A DNA stretch of 64,000 nucleotides from Verrucomicrobiota bacterium (GTDB lineage: Bacteria > Verrucomicrobiota > Verrucomicrobiia > Opitutales > Opitutaceae). How positions within the stretch are numbered: the first letter of the stretch is position 1; the number at the start of each line of letters is the position of its first letter. A program made the translations under genes and the position numbers. The DNA lies in the NCBI GenBank assembly GCA_023399155.1, contig JAEWQP010000011.1, positions 124,001-188,000 on the forward strand, in the 5' to 3' direction. Below, one piece after another: positions 19,108 to 28,155 of the stretch. The notes beneath the pieces were generated by a model. The model was given only the letters and a program-made list of their open reading frames with translations, made no database searches and was not told where the DNA came from.

Positions 19108-19482
19108 TCAGCCGAGCCGTTCGATGCTCTCGGCCCGCGGTGTCACACCGCGGGTGAACTCGTCGCCCAGCCTGCCTTCACTGCGGTCCTCCGCGAAGAG
19201 CGCGAGCAGGGCCACCAGCGTGCCTCCGCCCAGGATGAGCCCGATGAAGAACAGGATGGTGCAGAACACGCGGTCCCACTTCAGGTGCATGAAGTAAAAG
19301 ATGACGGCCAGGAACTTCACCACGGAAAGCACGCCCAGCGTGGCGAACTGCCAGAAGTCCGACACGGGAATGAAGATGATCACGATCTCAATGCCCGTCA
19401 CGATCGCGAGAAACATCGCGATCTGCATGAAGGTGTGGAACCGGCTCGGGTGACGGTGCTGAGTGGGAACGGGGATGTCCAT
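19108..19482 (-). CDS. ctaF: cytochrome c oxidase subunit IV
   Basis: A 124-residue protein with three transmembrane helices (about 19-38, 44-66 and 72-93); KFLAVIFYFMHLKWDRVFC is the conserved motif of the bacterial COX IV / prokaryotic subunit IV family. It stabilises the catalytic core of the oxidase. It sits after ctaE on the same strand, separated by a 162-base gap that contains a degenerate repeat. Confidence 0.88.
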   Translation of the reverse strand: MDIPVPTQHRHPSRFHTFMQIAMFLAIVTGIEIVIIFIPVSDFWQFATLGVLSVVKFLAVIFYFMHLKWDRVFCTILFFIGLILGGGTLVALLALFAEDRSEGRLGDEFTRGVTPRAESIERLG

Positions 19483-19535
19483 GGACGGCGCGCGGGACGG
19501 AGTTCGATTCGGATCCAGAAGATGAGTTGCTCAGG

Positions 19536-19605
19536 AGGCCGAAGAGGACGCGGAGAAACGCGACTGCTCGTGGTGTTCTCTGTTTCCTCTGCGATCTCCT
19601 TTGAA
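19536..19605. repeat. imperfect inverted GAGGAC-GCGGAGAAA repeat
   Basis: GAGGACGCGGAGAAACGCG (about 19546-19564) is roughly mirrored by TTCTCTGTTTCCTCTGCG at about 19576-19595. It fills the ctaE-ctaF gap and resembles the other short-unit repeats of the window. Confidence 0.4.
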
Positions 19606-19644
19606 AATGGATTGGGGATTGGCTGTGTTGCTCGGGACGGCGCC

Positions 19645-20508
19645 TTAGTGCAGCGGCACGTACTCGATGAGGTAGACGGCGGTGAAGATCACGATCCAGA
19701 CGATGTCGACGAAGTGCCAGTAGAGGCCCATCGATTCGACATCGATGGCGTTGGTTTCGTTGAAGGCGACGGGGCCGCGGGCGCGACCAAGCACCATCAG
19801 GACGGCGAGCGCACCGACCGCGCCGAGCAGCGGCACGAGCTGGTGCCCGAGGAAGCTCCCGACCATCGAGCCGGAGAAACCGGCCCCCTCGACGACGTGG
19901 ACGAACTCGAGCGTGAGGTAGGTGGCGAGCACGCACAGGACGAGGAACGCCAGCACGTGGACGAACGCGCGCATCGCCATCGCCCCCGAATCCTGCGCGC
20001 GCAGCGGCTGGAATGAGCGGACATACATGAGGATCAGCCAGAACACGCCGATCGCCACGTGTGTACCGTGCGTCCCGGTCAACACATAGAACGTCGATCC
20101 AAACACGCTCGAGCCGAGCGTGAGTTCCTTCTCATGCACGAAGTGCGCGAACTCGTAGACCTGGCACCCCAGGAAGATCAGGCCGAAGAAGATCGTCGTG
20201 AGCAGGTACCGGCGCATCGGCCCCACCTGCCCCTTCTGGATGGTCGCGACCGACAGCGCCATCATGAGCGAACTCATCAAGAGAATGAACGTGGAGAACG
20301 ACGTCAGCTCGATGTTGAAGGTCTCGACGGCGTTGGCATTTCCCTCGATCGGGTTGAGCCGGTAGACCAGGTGGGTCGCGATCAACGACCCGAAGAACAT
20401 GCAGTCCGAGGCCAGAAACGCCCACATGAGGAGTTTCTTGTTCGGGATGCCCGTCGATGTGGACGGGTCGTGGTGGTGATCAATCGCGCCTGCGGCCGCG
20501 TGGGACAT
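19645..20508 (-). CDS. ctaE: cytochrome c oxidase subunit III
   Basis: A 287-residue protein with about six to seven transmembrane helices. Family motifs include LLMWAFLASDCMFFGSLI near the start, TGTHGTHVAIGVFWL in the middle and LYWHFVDIVWIVIF at the C-terminus. The N-terminus is His-rich (IDHHHD). Between the usual helices 6 and 7 the protein carries an extra pair of hydrophobic segments (about 170-245), making it longer than many subunit III proteins. It is located between ctaD and ctaF. Confidence 0.93.
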   Translation of the reverse strand: MSHAAAGAIDHHHDPSTSTGIPNKKLLMWAFLASDCMFFGSLIATHLVYRLNPIEGNANAVETFNIELTSFSTFILLMSSLMMALSVATIQKGQVGPMRRYLLTTIFFGLIFLGCQVYEFAHFVHEKELTLGSSVFGSTFYVLTGTHGTHVAIGVFWLILMYVRSFQPLRAQDSGAMAMRAFVHVLAFLVLCVLATYLTLEFVHVVEGAGFSGSMVGSFLGHQLVPLLGAVGALAVLMVLGRARGPVAFNETNAIDVESMGLYWHFVDIVWIVIFTAVYLIEYVPLH

Positions 20509-20518
20509 GGGGAAAATG

Positions 20519-20611
20519 AAGGGCTGAAGGACTAAAAAGCTGAGGAGCTGAAGGGCTCGGCGTTCTCCGCCCCAATCTTTCTTTCTCTTACTCTTTCTCT
20601 TCCTCCTGCTT
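20519..20611. repeat. GCTGAAGG/GCTGAGGA units plus pyrimidine tract
   Basis: Four variants of an about 8-base CTGAAGGA/GCTGAGGA unit are followed by a pyrimidine run (CTTTCTTTCTCTTACTCTTT) that is the complement of the GAGAAA repeat at 1101-1163. It fills the gap between ctaD and ctaE. Confidence 0.55.
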
Positions 20612-20622
20612 GACCTGCCGCC

Positions 20623-22599
20623 TCAGTGCGAAGCACCGGCGGGCTCCGGCGCCGGATCATCGTGCGGTTCGGTCGGGTGCAGATGGTACCCGCCCGGACC
20701 TTCGAGAGCCCAGAGCCAGGCGGCCAGGATGAGGATGCCCGCGCCGACGATCGGGAGCAGGGCCCAGTGGGGCAGGAACTGGCTGGTGAGCGGCTTGAAC
20801 ACCATCCCTGCGCCGAGGATGAACAGTCCGAGCGAGGCGAGCGGCGGATACCACGACTGGTCGGGCATGTGCACGCCGTGTTCGCGCTCATGCTCCGCCA
20901 AGGGGTGCTCGGGCGCGGGGGAGGCCGTGTGCTTGTCATGCCAGTGCACGTCGCGCGCACGCACGACCGGGATCGCGGCGAAATTGTATTCGGGCGGCGG
21001 CGACGGGATTGCCCACTCGAGGGTGCGGCCGTGCCAGGGATCGCCGCCGGACCGGCTGCCACGGAAGATCGAATACAGGAGGTGGATGACCACAAACGCC
21101 ACGCCTGCGCCCAGCAGGAGGGCACCGCAGGTGGAGACGAAGTTCCAGAGGTTCCAGTCGAGATTCGCGTCGTAGGTGTAGATGCGCCGCGGCATGCCGT
21201 TCAGGCCGAGGAAATGCATCGGAAAGAAGGCGATGTTGAATCCCGCGAAGACCATCCAGAACCCGATCTTCCCCGGACCCTCGGAGGCGACGCGGCCCGA
21301 CATCTTGGGCAGCCAGTAGTAGAGGCCGGCGAGCAGGGAGAAGATCGAGCCGCCGATCAGCACGTAGTGGAAGTGCGCGATAACAAAGTAACTGTCCTGC
21401 TGCTGGGCATCGGCCGGTGCCGCCGCGTGCATGATGCCGGTGAACCCGCCGATCATGAACATCCAGATGAAGCCCAGCGCGTAGAACATCGGCAGGCGCA
21501 TCTGGATCTTGCCCCGCCAGAGCGTGCCGATCCAGTTGAAGATCTTCACCCCGGTCGGCACCGCGATCGTCATGGTGGCGAGCGCGAAGGCGGTGGTGGC
21601 GACCTTGCCCAGCCCCGTCGTGAACATGTGATGGCTCCAGACGGCGAAGCCGAGGAAGCCGATCGCCGCGCCCGAGAAGACGATGATCGGGTAGCCGAAC
21701 AGCGGCTTGCGCGAGAAGGTGGGCAGGATCTCCGAGACTATTCCCATCGCCGGTAGGATCAGGATGTAGACCTCGGGATGGCCGAACACCCAGAACAGGT
21801 GCTGCCAGAGGATCGGCTGCCCGCCCTTCGCGACCTCGAAGAAGTTGGTCCCGAACATCCGGTCGAACATCAGCTCGACCAGCGCGATCGTGATCGCCGG
21901 AAACGCGAGCACGACGAGGAACGACGTGATCAGCGTCATCCAGGCAAACACCGGCAGGCGCATCATCGTCATGCCCGGGGCGCGCAGGTTGATGATCGTC
22001 ACGATGAAGTTGAGCGCCGCGACGACCGAGGCGACGCCCAGCAGCTGCAGGCCCACGATCCAGAAGTCGGTTCCCAGCCCCGGCGAGTAGGTGTTGGATG
22101 TGAGGTTGGCATAGCCGAACCAACCTACCGCCGGGGCCTGGCCGATGCCCGTGTAACCGTCGGGGGCAAGCATCGGCAACCATGAGAGGTTCAGGAGCAC
22201 GGCTCCTGCGAGGAACGTCCAGAAGCTGAAGGCGTTCATGCGCGGAAACGCGACGTCGCGCGCGCCGATCATGAGCGGGGTGAGGAAGTTGAAGAAGGCC
22301 GAGCTCAACGGCATCACGGCGAGGAAGATCATCGTCGTGCCGTGCATCGTGAACATCTGGTTGTAGGTCTCGGCCGAGAGGACGGTGTTGTTCGGCACCA
22401 TCAGCTGGATCCGGATCAACAGGGCCTCGAGGCCGCCCACGAGCAGGAAGAACACCGCCGAGACCGCGTAAAGGATCCCGATTTTCTTGTGATCAACGGT
22501 CGTGAGCCAGCCGACCAGACCGGTCTTGGCGCGGGGGCGGGGCAGCAGCGTGATCGCACTGGCGGGCGCGGCGGCGCCGTGATGGATGGCGGTATCCAT
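20623..22599 (-). CDS. ctaD: cytochrome c oxidase subunit I (caa3 type)
   Basis: A 658-residue heme-copper oxidase core with about twelve helices plus two extra C-terminal helices (about 595-645), the long form found in caa3 oxidases. Metal ligands are present: His86 (heme a, TMHGTTM), His274 with cross-linking Tyr278 (GHPEVY, CuB), His323 and His324 (SHHMFTTG, CuB), His409 and His411 (AHFHYVL, heme a3 and heme a). It reduces oxygen to water and pumps protons. It is 7 bases downstream of ctaC. Confidence 0.97.
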   Translation of the reverse strand: MDTAIHHGAAAPASAITLLPRPRAKTGLVGWLTTVDHKKIGILYAVSAVFFLLVGGLEALLIRIQLMVPNNTVLSAETYNQMFTMHGTTMIFLAVMPLSSAFFNFLTPLMIGARDVAFPRMNAFSFWTFLAGAVLLNLSWLPMLAPDGYTGIGQAPAVGWFGYANLTSNTYSPGLGTDFWIVGLQLLGVASVVAALNFIVTIINLRAPGMTMMRLPVFAWMTLITSFLVVLAFPAITIALVELMFDRMFGTNFFEVAKGGQPILWQHLFWVFGHPEVYILILPAMGIVSEILPTFSRKPLFGYPIIVFSGAAIGFLGFAVWSHHMFTTGLGKVATTAFALATMTIAVPTGVKIFNWIGTLWRGKIQMRLPMFYALGFIWMFMIGGFTGIMHAAAPADAQQQDSYFVIAHFHYVLIGGSIFSLLAGLYYWLPKMSGRVASEGPGKIGFWMVFAGFNIAFFPMHFLGLNGMPRRIYTYDANLDWNLWNFVSTCGALLLGAGVAFVVIHLLYSIFRGSRSGGDPWHGRTLEWAIPSPPPEYNFAAIPVVRARDVHWHDKHTASPAPEHPLAEHEREHGVHMPDQSWYPPLASLGLFILGAGMVFKPLTSQFLPHWALLPIVGAGILILAAWLWALEGPGGYHLHPTEPHDDPAPEPAGASH

Positions 22600-22606
22600 G
22601 AATAGG

Positions 22607-23812
22607 CTACTTCAGGGAGTTCAGGTACGCGACCAGCGCGTCGAGGTCGCCGTCCGTGAGCTGGATGTTGTTCGGGACGTATCCGTCGCGCCACATCAGG
22701 TTGCCCGGCTTCACGCCGTTGGGATCGGCCAGCCAGCGGCGGAGGTTTTCCGGGGTGTTGTCGAGCACCGCGGCGGCGAGGGTGGTGCGCGAGCCGAAGT
22801 GGGTCAGGTCGGGCCCGAGATTGCCCATCGCGTCGTGGCCGTTGACCGTATGGCAGGCGATGCAGGTCTTCTGCGCGAAGAGCTCGCGACCGCGCGCGAT
22901 GAGCGCGGGGTCCTCGCTGCCGGGCGCGGGCTCGGCCTGCATCATCTGCCAGTGGGCGAAGGGCGAACCGGCGTCCGACGCGGCAGGGTCGGGGCGGGCG
23001 GCCACCAACTGCAGGCGCGGGAGGTCGGCATCGTCGGCCTGGGCCGCGACCGGCGCGACGGTGCGCGCGGGACCGGCCTGCCGCTGCTGCCATGCCTCGA
23101 AATCGGTCGGGTCGAGCGAGATGACGCGGAACTTCATGTTCGCATGCGACTCCCCGCAGAATTCCGCGCACTGGGCCCAGTAGTAACCCGGCTCGTCCGC
23201 CTGCAGCCACATGTGATTCGCGCGGTTCGGGATGAGGTCCTTCTTTCCCGCCAGGCGCGGGACCCAGAAGCTGTGGATCACGTCGACGGTGCGCAGGTCG
23301 ATATGCACGGGCCGGCCGGTCGGGATCACCATCTCGTTGCCGGTCGTGATCCCGAGGTCCGGGTATTCAAATTTGAACCACCACTGGTAGCCCGTCGCCC
23401 GCACCACGAGCGCGTTCTCGCGGTCGGGCGTGTCCTCCTGGTAAACGATGCCCCGCACCGTGGGTATCGCGATGATCACGAGCAGGAGGGTGGATCCGAC
23501 GATCAGGCCCATCTCGATGAGCGGATGCCCGTGCGACTGCTCGGGCGGTGTGTCGTCGTCGCCCGGCTTCGCCCGGAACTTGATCTGCGCGTAGGCGAGG
23601 ACCCCGCCCACCGTCACGAAGATGAAGCAGGTGACCCAGAGCGTGATGTAGAAGAGTCCCGTTTGCGCCCGGGCCACCGGACCCTCGGTCACGAGCGTCG
23701 ACTGCGGACCATCCATATCGAAGCCGGTGCAGAATCCGACGGCCGCGAGGCCGATGAGGAGCGCGGTGGATCTGCGAAGGTGGAGTGATCTGGAAAGAAG
23801 CGAACGGCCCAT
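22607..23812 (-). CDS. ctaC: cytochrome c oxidase subunit II with fused cytochrome c domain
   Basis: A 401-residue protein: signal or first hydrophobic segment (about 15-30), two transmembrane helices (about 50-75 and 100-122), a cupredoxin domain (about 133-240) and a C-terminal class I cytochrome c domain (about 300-400). CuA ligands are complete: His180, Cys215, Cys219, His223 and Met226. The cytochrome c has Cys317-x2-Cys320-His321 and a likely axial Met in PGNLMW. The fusion defines a caa3-type oxidase, which receives electrons from soluble cytochrome c. Confidence 0.96.
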   Translation of the reverse strand: MGRSLLSRSLHLRRSTALLIGLAAVGFCTGFDMDGPQSTLVTEGPVARAQTGLFYITLWVTCFIFVTVGGVLAYAQIKFRAKPGDDDTPPEQSHGHPLIEMGLIVGSTLLLVIIAIPTVRGIVYQEDTPDRENALVVRATGYQWWFKFEYPDLGITTGNEMVIPTGRPVHIDLRTVDVIHSFWVPRLAGKKDLIPNRANHMWLQADEPGYYWAQCAEFCGESHANMKFRVISLDPTDFEAWQQRQAGPARTVAPVAAQADDADLPRLQLVAARPDPAASDAGSPFAHWQMMQAEPAPGSEDPALIARGRELFAQKTCIACHTVNGHDAMGNLGPDLTHFGSRTTLAAAVLDNTPENLRRWLADPNGVKPGNLMWRDGYVPNNIQLTDGDLDALVAYLNSLK

Positions 23813-23917
23813 GCTTGCGATGATCGTCTCAGTCGATGCGAGTGGGGTTGGGGGATTAGCGGGTCAACTTCCGACAATTAGGAGGTGTTTCAAGATCAAA
23901 CCCATGCAAATCTTGCA

Positions 23918-23945
23918 GTCGCAGGGCAACGCATGCGGAGCCCTG
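23918..23945. promoter_or_regulatory. hairpin in the ctaM-ctaC gap
   Basis: CGCAGGGC and GCCCTGCG form a perfect 8-base stem around a 12-base loop containing GCATGC. It lies 105-133 bases before the ctaC start on the minus strand and may be a leader structure or a weak terminator of the DUF420 gene. The rest of the 366-base gap (23813-24178) holds only the sigma-54-like site at 24002-24017. Confidence 0.4.
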
Positions 23946-24001
23946 CGGCAGATTAGAGCGGGTGTTCGACTCCTCGCGGACAGCCGCCGCACCCAAACTG
24001 C

Positions 24002-24017
24002 CGCATCCGCCGTGCCA
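24002..24017 (-). promoter_or_regulatory. sigma-54-like -24/-12 element upstream of ctaC
   Basis: On the minus strand the bases read TGGCACGGCGGATGCG. This matches the sigma-54 consensus TGGCACG-N4-TTGCW at the GG and GC pairs with exact spacing and misses only two weaker positions. It would give a leader of about 180 bases before ctaC. It is one candidate in GC-rich DNA, so chance is possible. Confidence 0.35.
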
Positions 24018-24178
24018 ATGGGGCGTCGCCGTCGGATGTTGAGGCGCGCCTACGACGCTGACCCGAGGCGTGACGTGCCCACCTGGGCGCGAACTGCGAC
24101 GGGCTGCGAACGTGCGCATTTGCGCGTCCGCTCGCCCGATAACCGTCGCCCGGCGCCCGCCGTGTTTGTGACGTCAGG

Positions 24179-24631
24179 TTAGCCGGCGCCGCCGACGATC
24201 TCGGCCGCGGGATACCAGCGGTAGAGAAACAGGTACACGAGCACGCCGGTCACCGAGACATAGAGCCAGATCGGAAACGTCCAGCGCGCCCAGCGCTTGT
24301 GACGCTCAAACTGCCCGCGAATCGCGAACCGGAACGTGACCAGCACCAACGGCACGATGACCATCGCCAGCACAACGTGGGTGGCGAGCATGAGGTAGTA
24401 AACGGTGCGGATCGTTCCTGTTCCGCCAAACACGGTGTGCACGCCCTGCACCGCGATCTTGTGGCCGACGTAGCCCACCAGGAAGAGGCACGAGGTCAGC
24501 AGCGCCGCGATCATGCACGCACGGTGGGCGCGCACCCGGCCGTTGCGGACGAGCAGAAAGCCGAGGCAGATCAGGACGGTCGCCGTCGCGTTGAGCAGCG
24601 CATTGAGGGCAGGGACATCGGCGGCCGTCAT
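24179..24631 (-). CDS. DUF420 membrane protein, oxidase assembly (CtaM-like)
   Basis: A 150-residue protein with four transmembrane helices. Conserved His residues appear in RAHRACM, YVGHKI, ATHVVLA and FERHKRWARWTFPIWLYVSVTGV, the pattern of DUF420/CtaM proteins that support maturation of heme-copper oxidases. It lies between ctaB and ctaC, as in other caa3 clusters. A block of heptamer repeats separates it from ctaB. Confidence 0.88.
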   Translation of the reverse strand: MTAADVPALNALLNATATVLICLGFLLVRNGRVRAHRACMIAALLTSCLFLVGYVGHKIAVQGVHTVFGGTGTIRTVYYLMLATHVVLAMVIVPLVLVTFRFAIRGQFERHKRWARWTFPIWLYVSVTGVLVYLFLYRWYPAAEIVGGAG

Positions 24632-24704
24632 GCCTCGAGAAAGCCCGAAGGGGCCGCATGCTGAAAGCTCGAAAGGGTGGTGGGGTCATGTGCCCCCAGG
24701 GCGA

Positions 24705-25183
24705 TTGGCGGTTATCCGTTATGAGTTATCAGTTACGAGTTACCAGTTATCAGTTACGAGTTACCAGTTATCAGTTATCAGTTATCAGCGGCCAGTTACT
24801 CGCCGGCAGGCTACTCGCCCCAGTAACCAATAACCCTGTCCCGTAGTCCGTGGTCCAGTGGTCCCGTAGTCCCGTGGTCCCGCCCTGAGGGCAGTTATCA
24901 GTTAACGGTTACTGGTTATTCCCTGGCCGCGCCGCCCGTCCCAATAACCAACAACCAATAACCAATAACCCTGTCCCGTAGTCCCGTGGTCCCGTAGTCC
25001 TGTGGTCCGTGGTCCCTCACCCCGTGGTCCCGCCCTGAGGGCAGTTATCAGTTACCAGTTCCCGGTTATTCGCTGGCCGCGCCGCCCGCCCCGAAAACCA
25101 ATAACCAATAACCAATAACCCTGTCCCGTAGTCCGTGGTCCAGTGGTCCGTGGTCCCGTGGTCCTTTTACCCCCAGTCCCTCC
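24705..25183. repeat. composite short tandem repeat block A (AGTTATC / AATAACC / GTGGTCC units)
   Basis: About 480 bases without coding sequence. Three tandem superunits of about 150-190 bases share one order: GCCCTGAGGGC, then AGTTATC/AGTTACC heptamers, a GC-rich spacer (CTGGCCGCGCCGCC), then AATAACC heptamers that are complementary to the first heptamers, then CGTAGTCC/CGTGGTCC octamers. Each superunit could fold as a long hairpin. The block begins about 70 bases before the DUF420 start and ends 6 bases after the ctaB stop. Block B at 37.5 kb has the same plan in the same orientation. Confidence 0.9.
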
Positions 25184-25189
25184 CCCCCC

Positions 25190-26122
25190 TCAAGCCAGCC
25201 AGCGGTCGAGCACGAGAATGGCCAGGAGTGCGGGGAGGTAGAAGATGCTGTAGAAAAACAGCCGGCGCGCGGCGCGGTTCCGCTCGTCGGCACGCAGCAT
25301 GAGCATCGCGTACCAGATGAACGCCGCTCCGAGAATAAACGCCGCACCTCCGAACAGCCAGCCGGTTAGCCCCAGGAAGGCTGGCGCGACGGTTACTCCT
25401 GCGAGCACGACGGTGTTGACCAGCGACCACCACGCGGTGCTCCGGCCATCGCCGTCGATCACCGGCAACATCGGGAAATCCGCGGCCTCGTAGTCGTGCC
25501 GGTAGGTCCAGGCAATCGCCAGGAAATGCGGGATCTGCCAGAAGAACAGCAGGGCAAACAACACCCAGCCCAGGCCGTCGATCGTGCCACGCGCCGCCGC
25601 CCAGCCGATGAGCGGCGGAAGCGCGCCGCTGACCGCCCCCACTTCCGTCGACCAGCGCGTGCGACGCTTCAGGGGCGTGTAGACGAGGATGTACGATACG
25701 ATCGTGGCCGCCGCGAGCCAGGCTGCCAGGCTGCCCGCGGTCGCGAGGAGCAGGCCCACGCCGACGACGGACAGGCCGAGGCCCCAGAGAAACGCCTGCA
25801 CGGGCGTGACCTGTCCCGAGGGGATCGGACGATCCATCGTCCGGCGCATGAGGGCGTCGGTGCGCCGCTCCATCCACTGGTTCAATGCGGCCGCGCCGCC
25901 GGCTGCCAGCGCCGTGCCGACGAGAAGGTTGACGAGCAACCATCCGTCGCGCTCGGGTCGCGCGGCGAGATAGCCGACCAGCGTCGTGACCACCGAGAGG
26001 AAACTCAGGCGCGGCTTGGTCAGCTCGAAGAGCGCGCCCGCGAAGGCACGACGCTCGACGCCGTCGACCAACAGGGCTGGCGATTCGGGGGACAGGAGTT
26101 CCTGGCGTGTCTCGGGGGGCAT
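25190..26122 (-). CDS. ctaB: protoheme IX farnesyltransferase (heme O synthase)
   Basis: A 310-residue UbiA-superfamily membrane protein with about nine helices. The Asp-rich prenyl-diphosphate motifs are present: ALNQWMERRTDALMRRTMDRPIPSG (first N/DxxxD region) and the YRHDYEAADFPMLP region as the second. It transfers a farnesyl group to heme B for later conversion to heme A by CtaA, encoded immediately upstream (7 bases). The ATG at 26120-26122 is preferred to a longer start 21 codons upstream that would overlap ctaA. Confidence 0.95.
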   Translation of the reverse strand: MPPETRQELLSPESPALLVDGVERRAFAGALFELTKPRLSFLSVVTTLVGYLAARPERDGWLLVNLLVGTALAAGGAAALNQWMERRTDALMRRTMDRPIPSGQVTPVQAFLWGLGLSVVGVGLLLATAGSLAAWLAAATIVSYILVYTPLKRRTRWSTEVGAVSGALPPLIGWAAARGTIDGLGWVLFALLFFWQIPHFLAIAWTYRHDYEAADFPMLPVIDGDGRSTAWWSLVNTVVLAGVTVAPAFLGLTGWLFGGAAFILGAAFIWYAMLMLRADERNRAARRLFFYSIFYLPALLAILVLDRWLA

Positions 26123-26129
26123 GGGGGGA

Positions 26130-27167
26130 TCAAGCCCGCACGGTGGCGGCGCCGCGGCCGGTTGACGTATCCGGTGCGACAACATGCGGGGCCGGCGCGT
26201 CGCCGAACCTGAAGCGGTGCGCTAGGAACGTGAGGGCCCAGCACGTGGCAAGGAGAAAAGCTCCGACGAGCATGTGCATCGTGGCCGCATGCGGGTTGCG
26301 CACCGACCAGATCACGAGCGCCCCCAGCCAGACTTGTATCCCCAAGAGAACGACAAGCCCCAGCGCGCCTGCGCCGAGCACGCGGCCGTCGTGGCGCGCG
26401 CGCCACAGGCGCGCGGCGAAGAGGAGCAGCGCCGCGGTCGCGACGAGCGCCCAGGCGCGATGGGCAAAATGGATCGCGACGCGGAAGTCCCACGCCGCCG
26501 GCACGAGCCCGCCCTCGGGCGTGAGCGGAAAGGTCGGGATCGCGAGGCCCGCCTGGTTGTGCCGCATCAACGCGCCCAGGAGGAGCTGCACGACGACCGT
26601 GCCGCACGCGACCAGCCCGAGCGTGCCGAGCCCCGGCGCGGGCGGACGTTGCAGGCCGCCGGTCCGCTCGATCCACGGCCGCGAGTGCGCCACGGTGATC
26701 GCCACCAAGGCGCACAGGATCAGCTGGGCCACCACGCCGTGCGCCACCGCGAAGGAGGTCGCCACGAGATTGTGGTCGGCGCCGGTGTTGAGCGAGTCGA
26801 GCAGTACACGCAGGCCGCCCAGCAACCCCTGCAGCGGCACGGCCAGCGCGAGCCAGTAGGCCAGGCGGCGCAGCCAGGCGCGCGGCTCATAGCGCGCGTG
26901 CCAGAACGCGAGGCCGACGGTGAGCAGACCGAGCGAGGCGGCGAGCAGGCGGTGCGAGTGCTCGGCGCGCTTGTCCGGTTCGGTCAGCCAGCCCTCGGGA
27001 TTGAGGGAGCCGTCGGACAGCGGCCAGTCCAGGAACGCCATGCCCGCCTGGATGCTCGTGGTGAATCCGCCGGCGAAGAGAAGGATCGCGGTCCAGAGGA
27101 GCGCGAAGACGCAGAACCACGCGAACGCGGGTCGATAGGTGAGAACTCGATGAGGGGATGCGGACAT
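26130..27167 (-). CDS. ctaA: heme A synthase (COX15/CtaA family)
   Basis: A 345-residue membrane protein with eight helices in two four-helix halves. Family His residues are visible in AEHSHRLLAA, VAHGVVAQ, IHFAHRAWALV and ATMHMLVGAFLL. It oxidises the heme O methyl group to give heme A for the caa3 oxidase. The start region TTSIQAGMAFLDWPLSDGS is typical of the COX15-like type. The gene is divergent from the Sco gene with a gap of about 70 bases. Confidence 0.92.
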   Translation of the reverse strand: MSASPHRVLTYRPAFAWFCVFALLWTAILLFAGGFTTSIQAGMAFLDWPLSDGSLNPEGWLTEPDKRAEHSHRLLAASLGLLTVGLAFWHARYEPRAWLRRLAYWLALAVPLQGLLGGLRVLLDSLNTGADHNLVATSFAVAHGVVAQLILCALVAITVAHSRPWIERTGGLQRPPAPGLGTLGLVACGTVVVQLLLGALMRHNQAGLAIPTFPLTPEGGLVPAAWDFRVAIHFAHRAWALVATAALLLFAARLWRARHDGRVLGAGALGLVVLLGIQVWLGALVIWSVRNPHAATMHMLVGAFLLATCWALTFLAHRFRFGDAPAPHVVAPDTSTGRGAATVRA

Positions 27168-27237
27168 GAGGGGGCGTGTTGCAATAAACCAGCCGTTGGC
27201 TTTGACAAACGAAAGCAGCCTTTAATCAGTGGATGTG

Positions 27238-28155
27238 ATGTTCCTTCCGTCGCGAACCAGAATTCTTTCCACAGCGGCGCTGCTCGGGATCGCGGTGATG
27301 CTGGGCTGCACGAAACGCGAGGCCGGATCGGCGGGCGCGGCCGGCCAGGACGGGCGCTACGCGCTCACGGGAACGGTCGTTTCGCTCTCCGAGGAGCGCG
27401 GCACGGCGCTCGTCGACCACGAGGAGATCCCGGGCTACATGCCGCGCATGACGATGGAGTTTCACGTCAATCCCGGCGACCTGCGCATCCTCCGCGAGGG
27501 GCTGAAGATCCGCGGAAAGATGTACGAGGCCGGCGACGGTTTCTACCTTGAGGAGATCTGGCCGCTCGACCCGGCGGCGGAGCGGATCGTCGAGACCGCG
27601 GGACAGGCGCTGCGGCAGGACACGGTGACACGCGGGGGCACGCCCTATCGAGAAGTGGGGGAGAATCTCCCGAACTTCGCGCTCTACGACCAGGACGGGA
27701 AGGTCGTGCAGGCCTCGCAGCTCCGCGGTCGCCAGGTGGTGATGAACTTCATCTTCACGCGCTGTCCCGACGCGAAGATGTGCCCGGCGACGGTGATGAA
27801 GATGATGCAGCTCCAGGCCATGGCGCGGGAAGCGGGCGTGGCGGACCTCGAACTCGTCTCGATCACGCTCGACCCGGAGTACGACACGCCGGGTGTGTTG
27901 CGCGATTATGCCGACGCGCGAGGTATCGACACGACCAACTACCGGTTTCTCACCGGGCCCGAGCGCGCGATCAAGGACATGCTCGCGCAACTGGGCGTGC
28001 TGGTCTTCGAGAATGGTCCGCTGATTCAGCATACGCTCGCCACGGTGCTGATCGATGGAAAGGGAAAGATGGTGCATCGCTTCGACGGTTCTGCGTGGTC
28101 CGCGGAGGATTTTGCCTCGCGATTGCGGAAAACGGAAGCGGCCCGCAACCCATGA
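27238..28155 (+). CDS. lipoprotein with CusF-like domain fused to SCO1/SenC
   Basis: A 305-residue protein from the ATG at 27238 (a GTG at 27229 would add three residues). A lipobox ends at Cys24. Residues about 40-110 form a CusF-like copper-binding domain (SLSEERGTALVDHEEIPGYMPRMTMEF, with Met and His ligands), and about 140-300 a thioredoxin-fold SCO domain. The copper Cys pair is RCPDAKMCP (Cys176, Cys182), a CX5C spacing instead of the usual CX3C, and the His ligand is His265 (IQHT). It probably inserts copper into CuA of the oxidase encoded opposite. It couples to the next gene by an ATGA overlap. Confidence 0.9.
   Translation: MFLPSRTRILSTAALLGIAVMLGCTKREAGSAGAAGQDGRYALTGTVVSLSEERGTALVDHEEIPGYMPRMTMEFHVNPGDLRILREGLKIRGKMYEAGDGFYLEEIWPLDPAAERIVETAGQALRQDTVTRGGTPYREVGENLPNFALYDQDGKVVQASQLRGRQVVMNFIFTRCPDAKMCPATVMKMMQLQAMAREAGVADLELVSITLDPEYDTPGVLRDYADARGIDTTNYRFLTGPERAIKDMLAQLGVLVFENGPLIQHTLATVLIDGKGKMVHRFDGSAWSAEDFASRLRKTEAARNP

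Noticed and set aside
23941..23980. A tRNA-like GTTCGA segment
   Set aside because: GTGTTCGACTCC resembles a T-loop, but no acceptor, D or anticodon stems can be paired around it.
24705..25183. Possible CRISPR array
   Set aside because: Units are 7-8 bases and contiguous, with no unique spacers and no cas genes nearby.
27202..27230. A TTGACA -35-like box between ctaA and the Sco gene
   Set aside because: No acceptable -10 box follows at normal spacing before the start codons, so a promoter there could not be supported.
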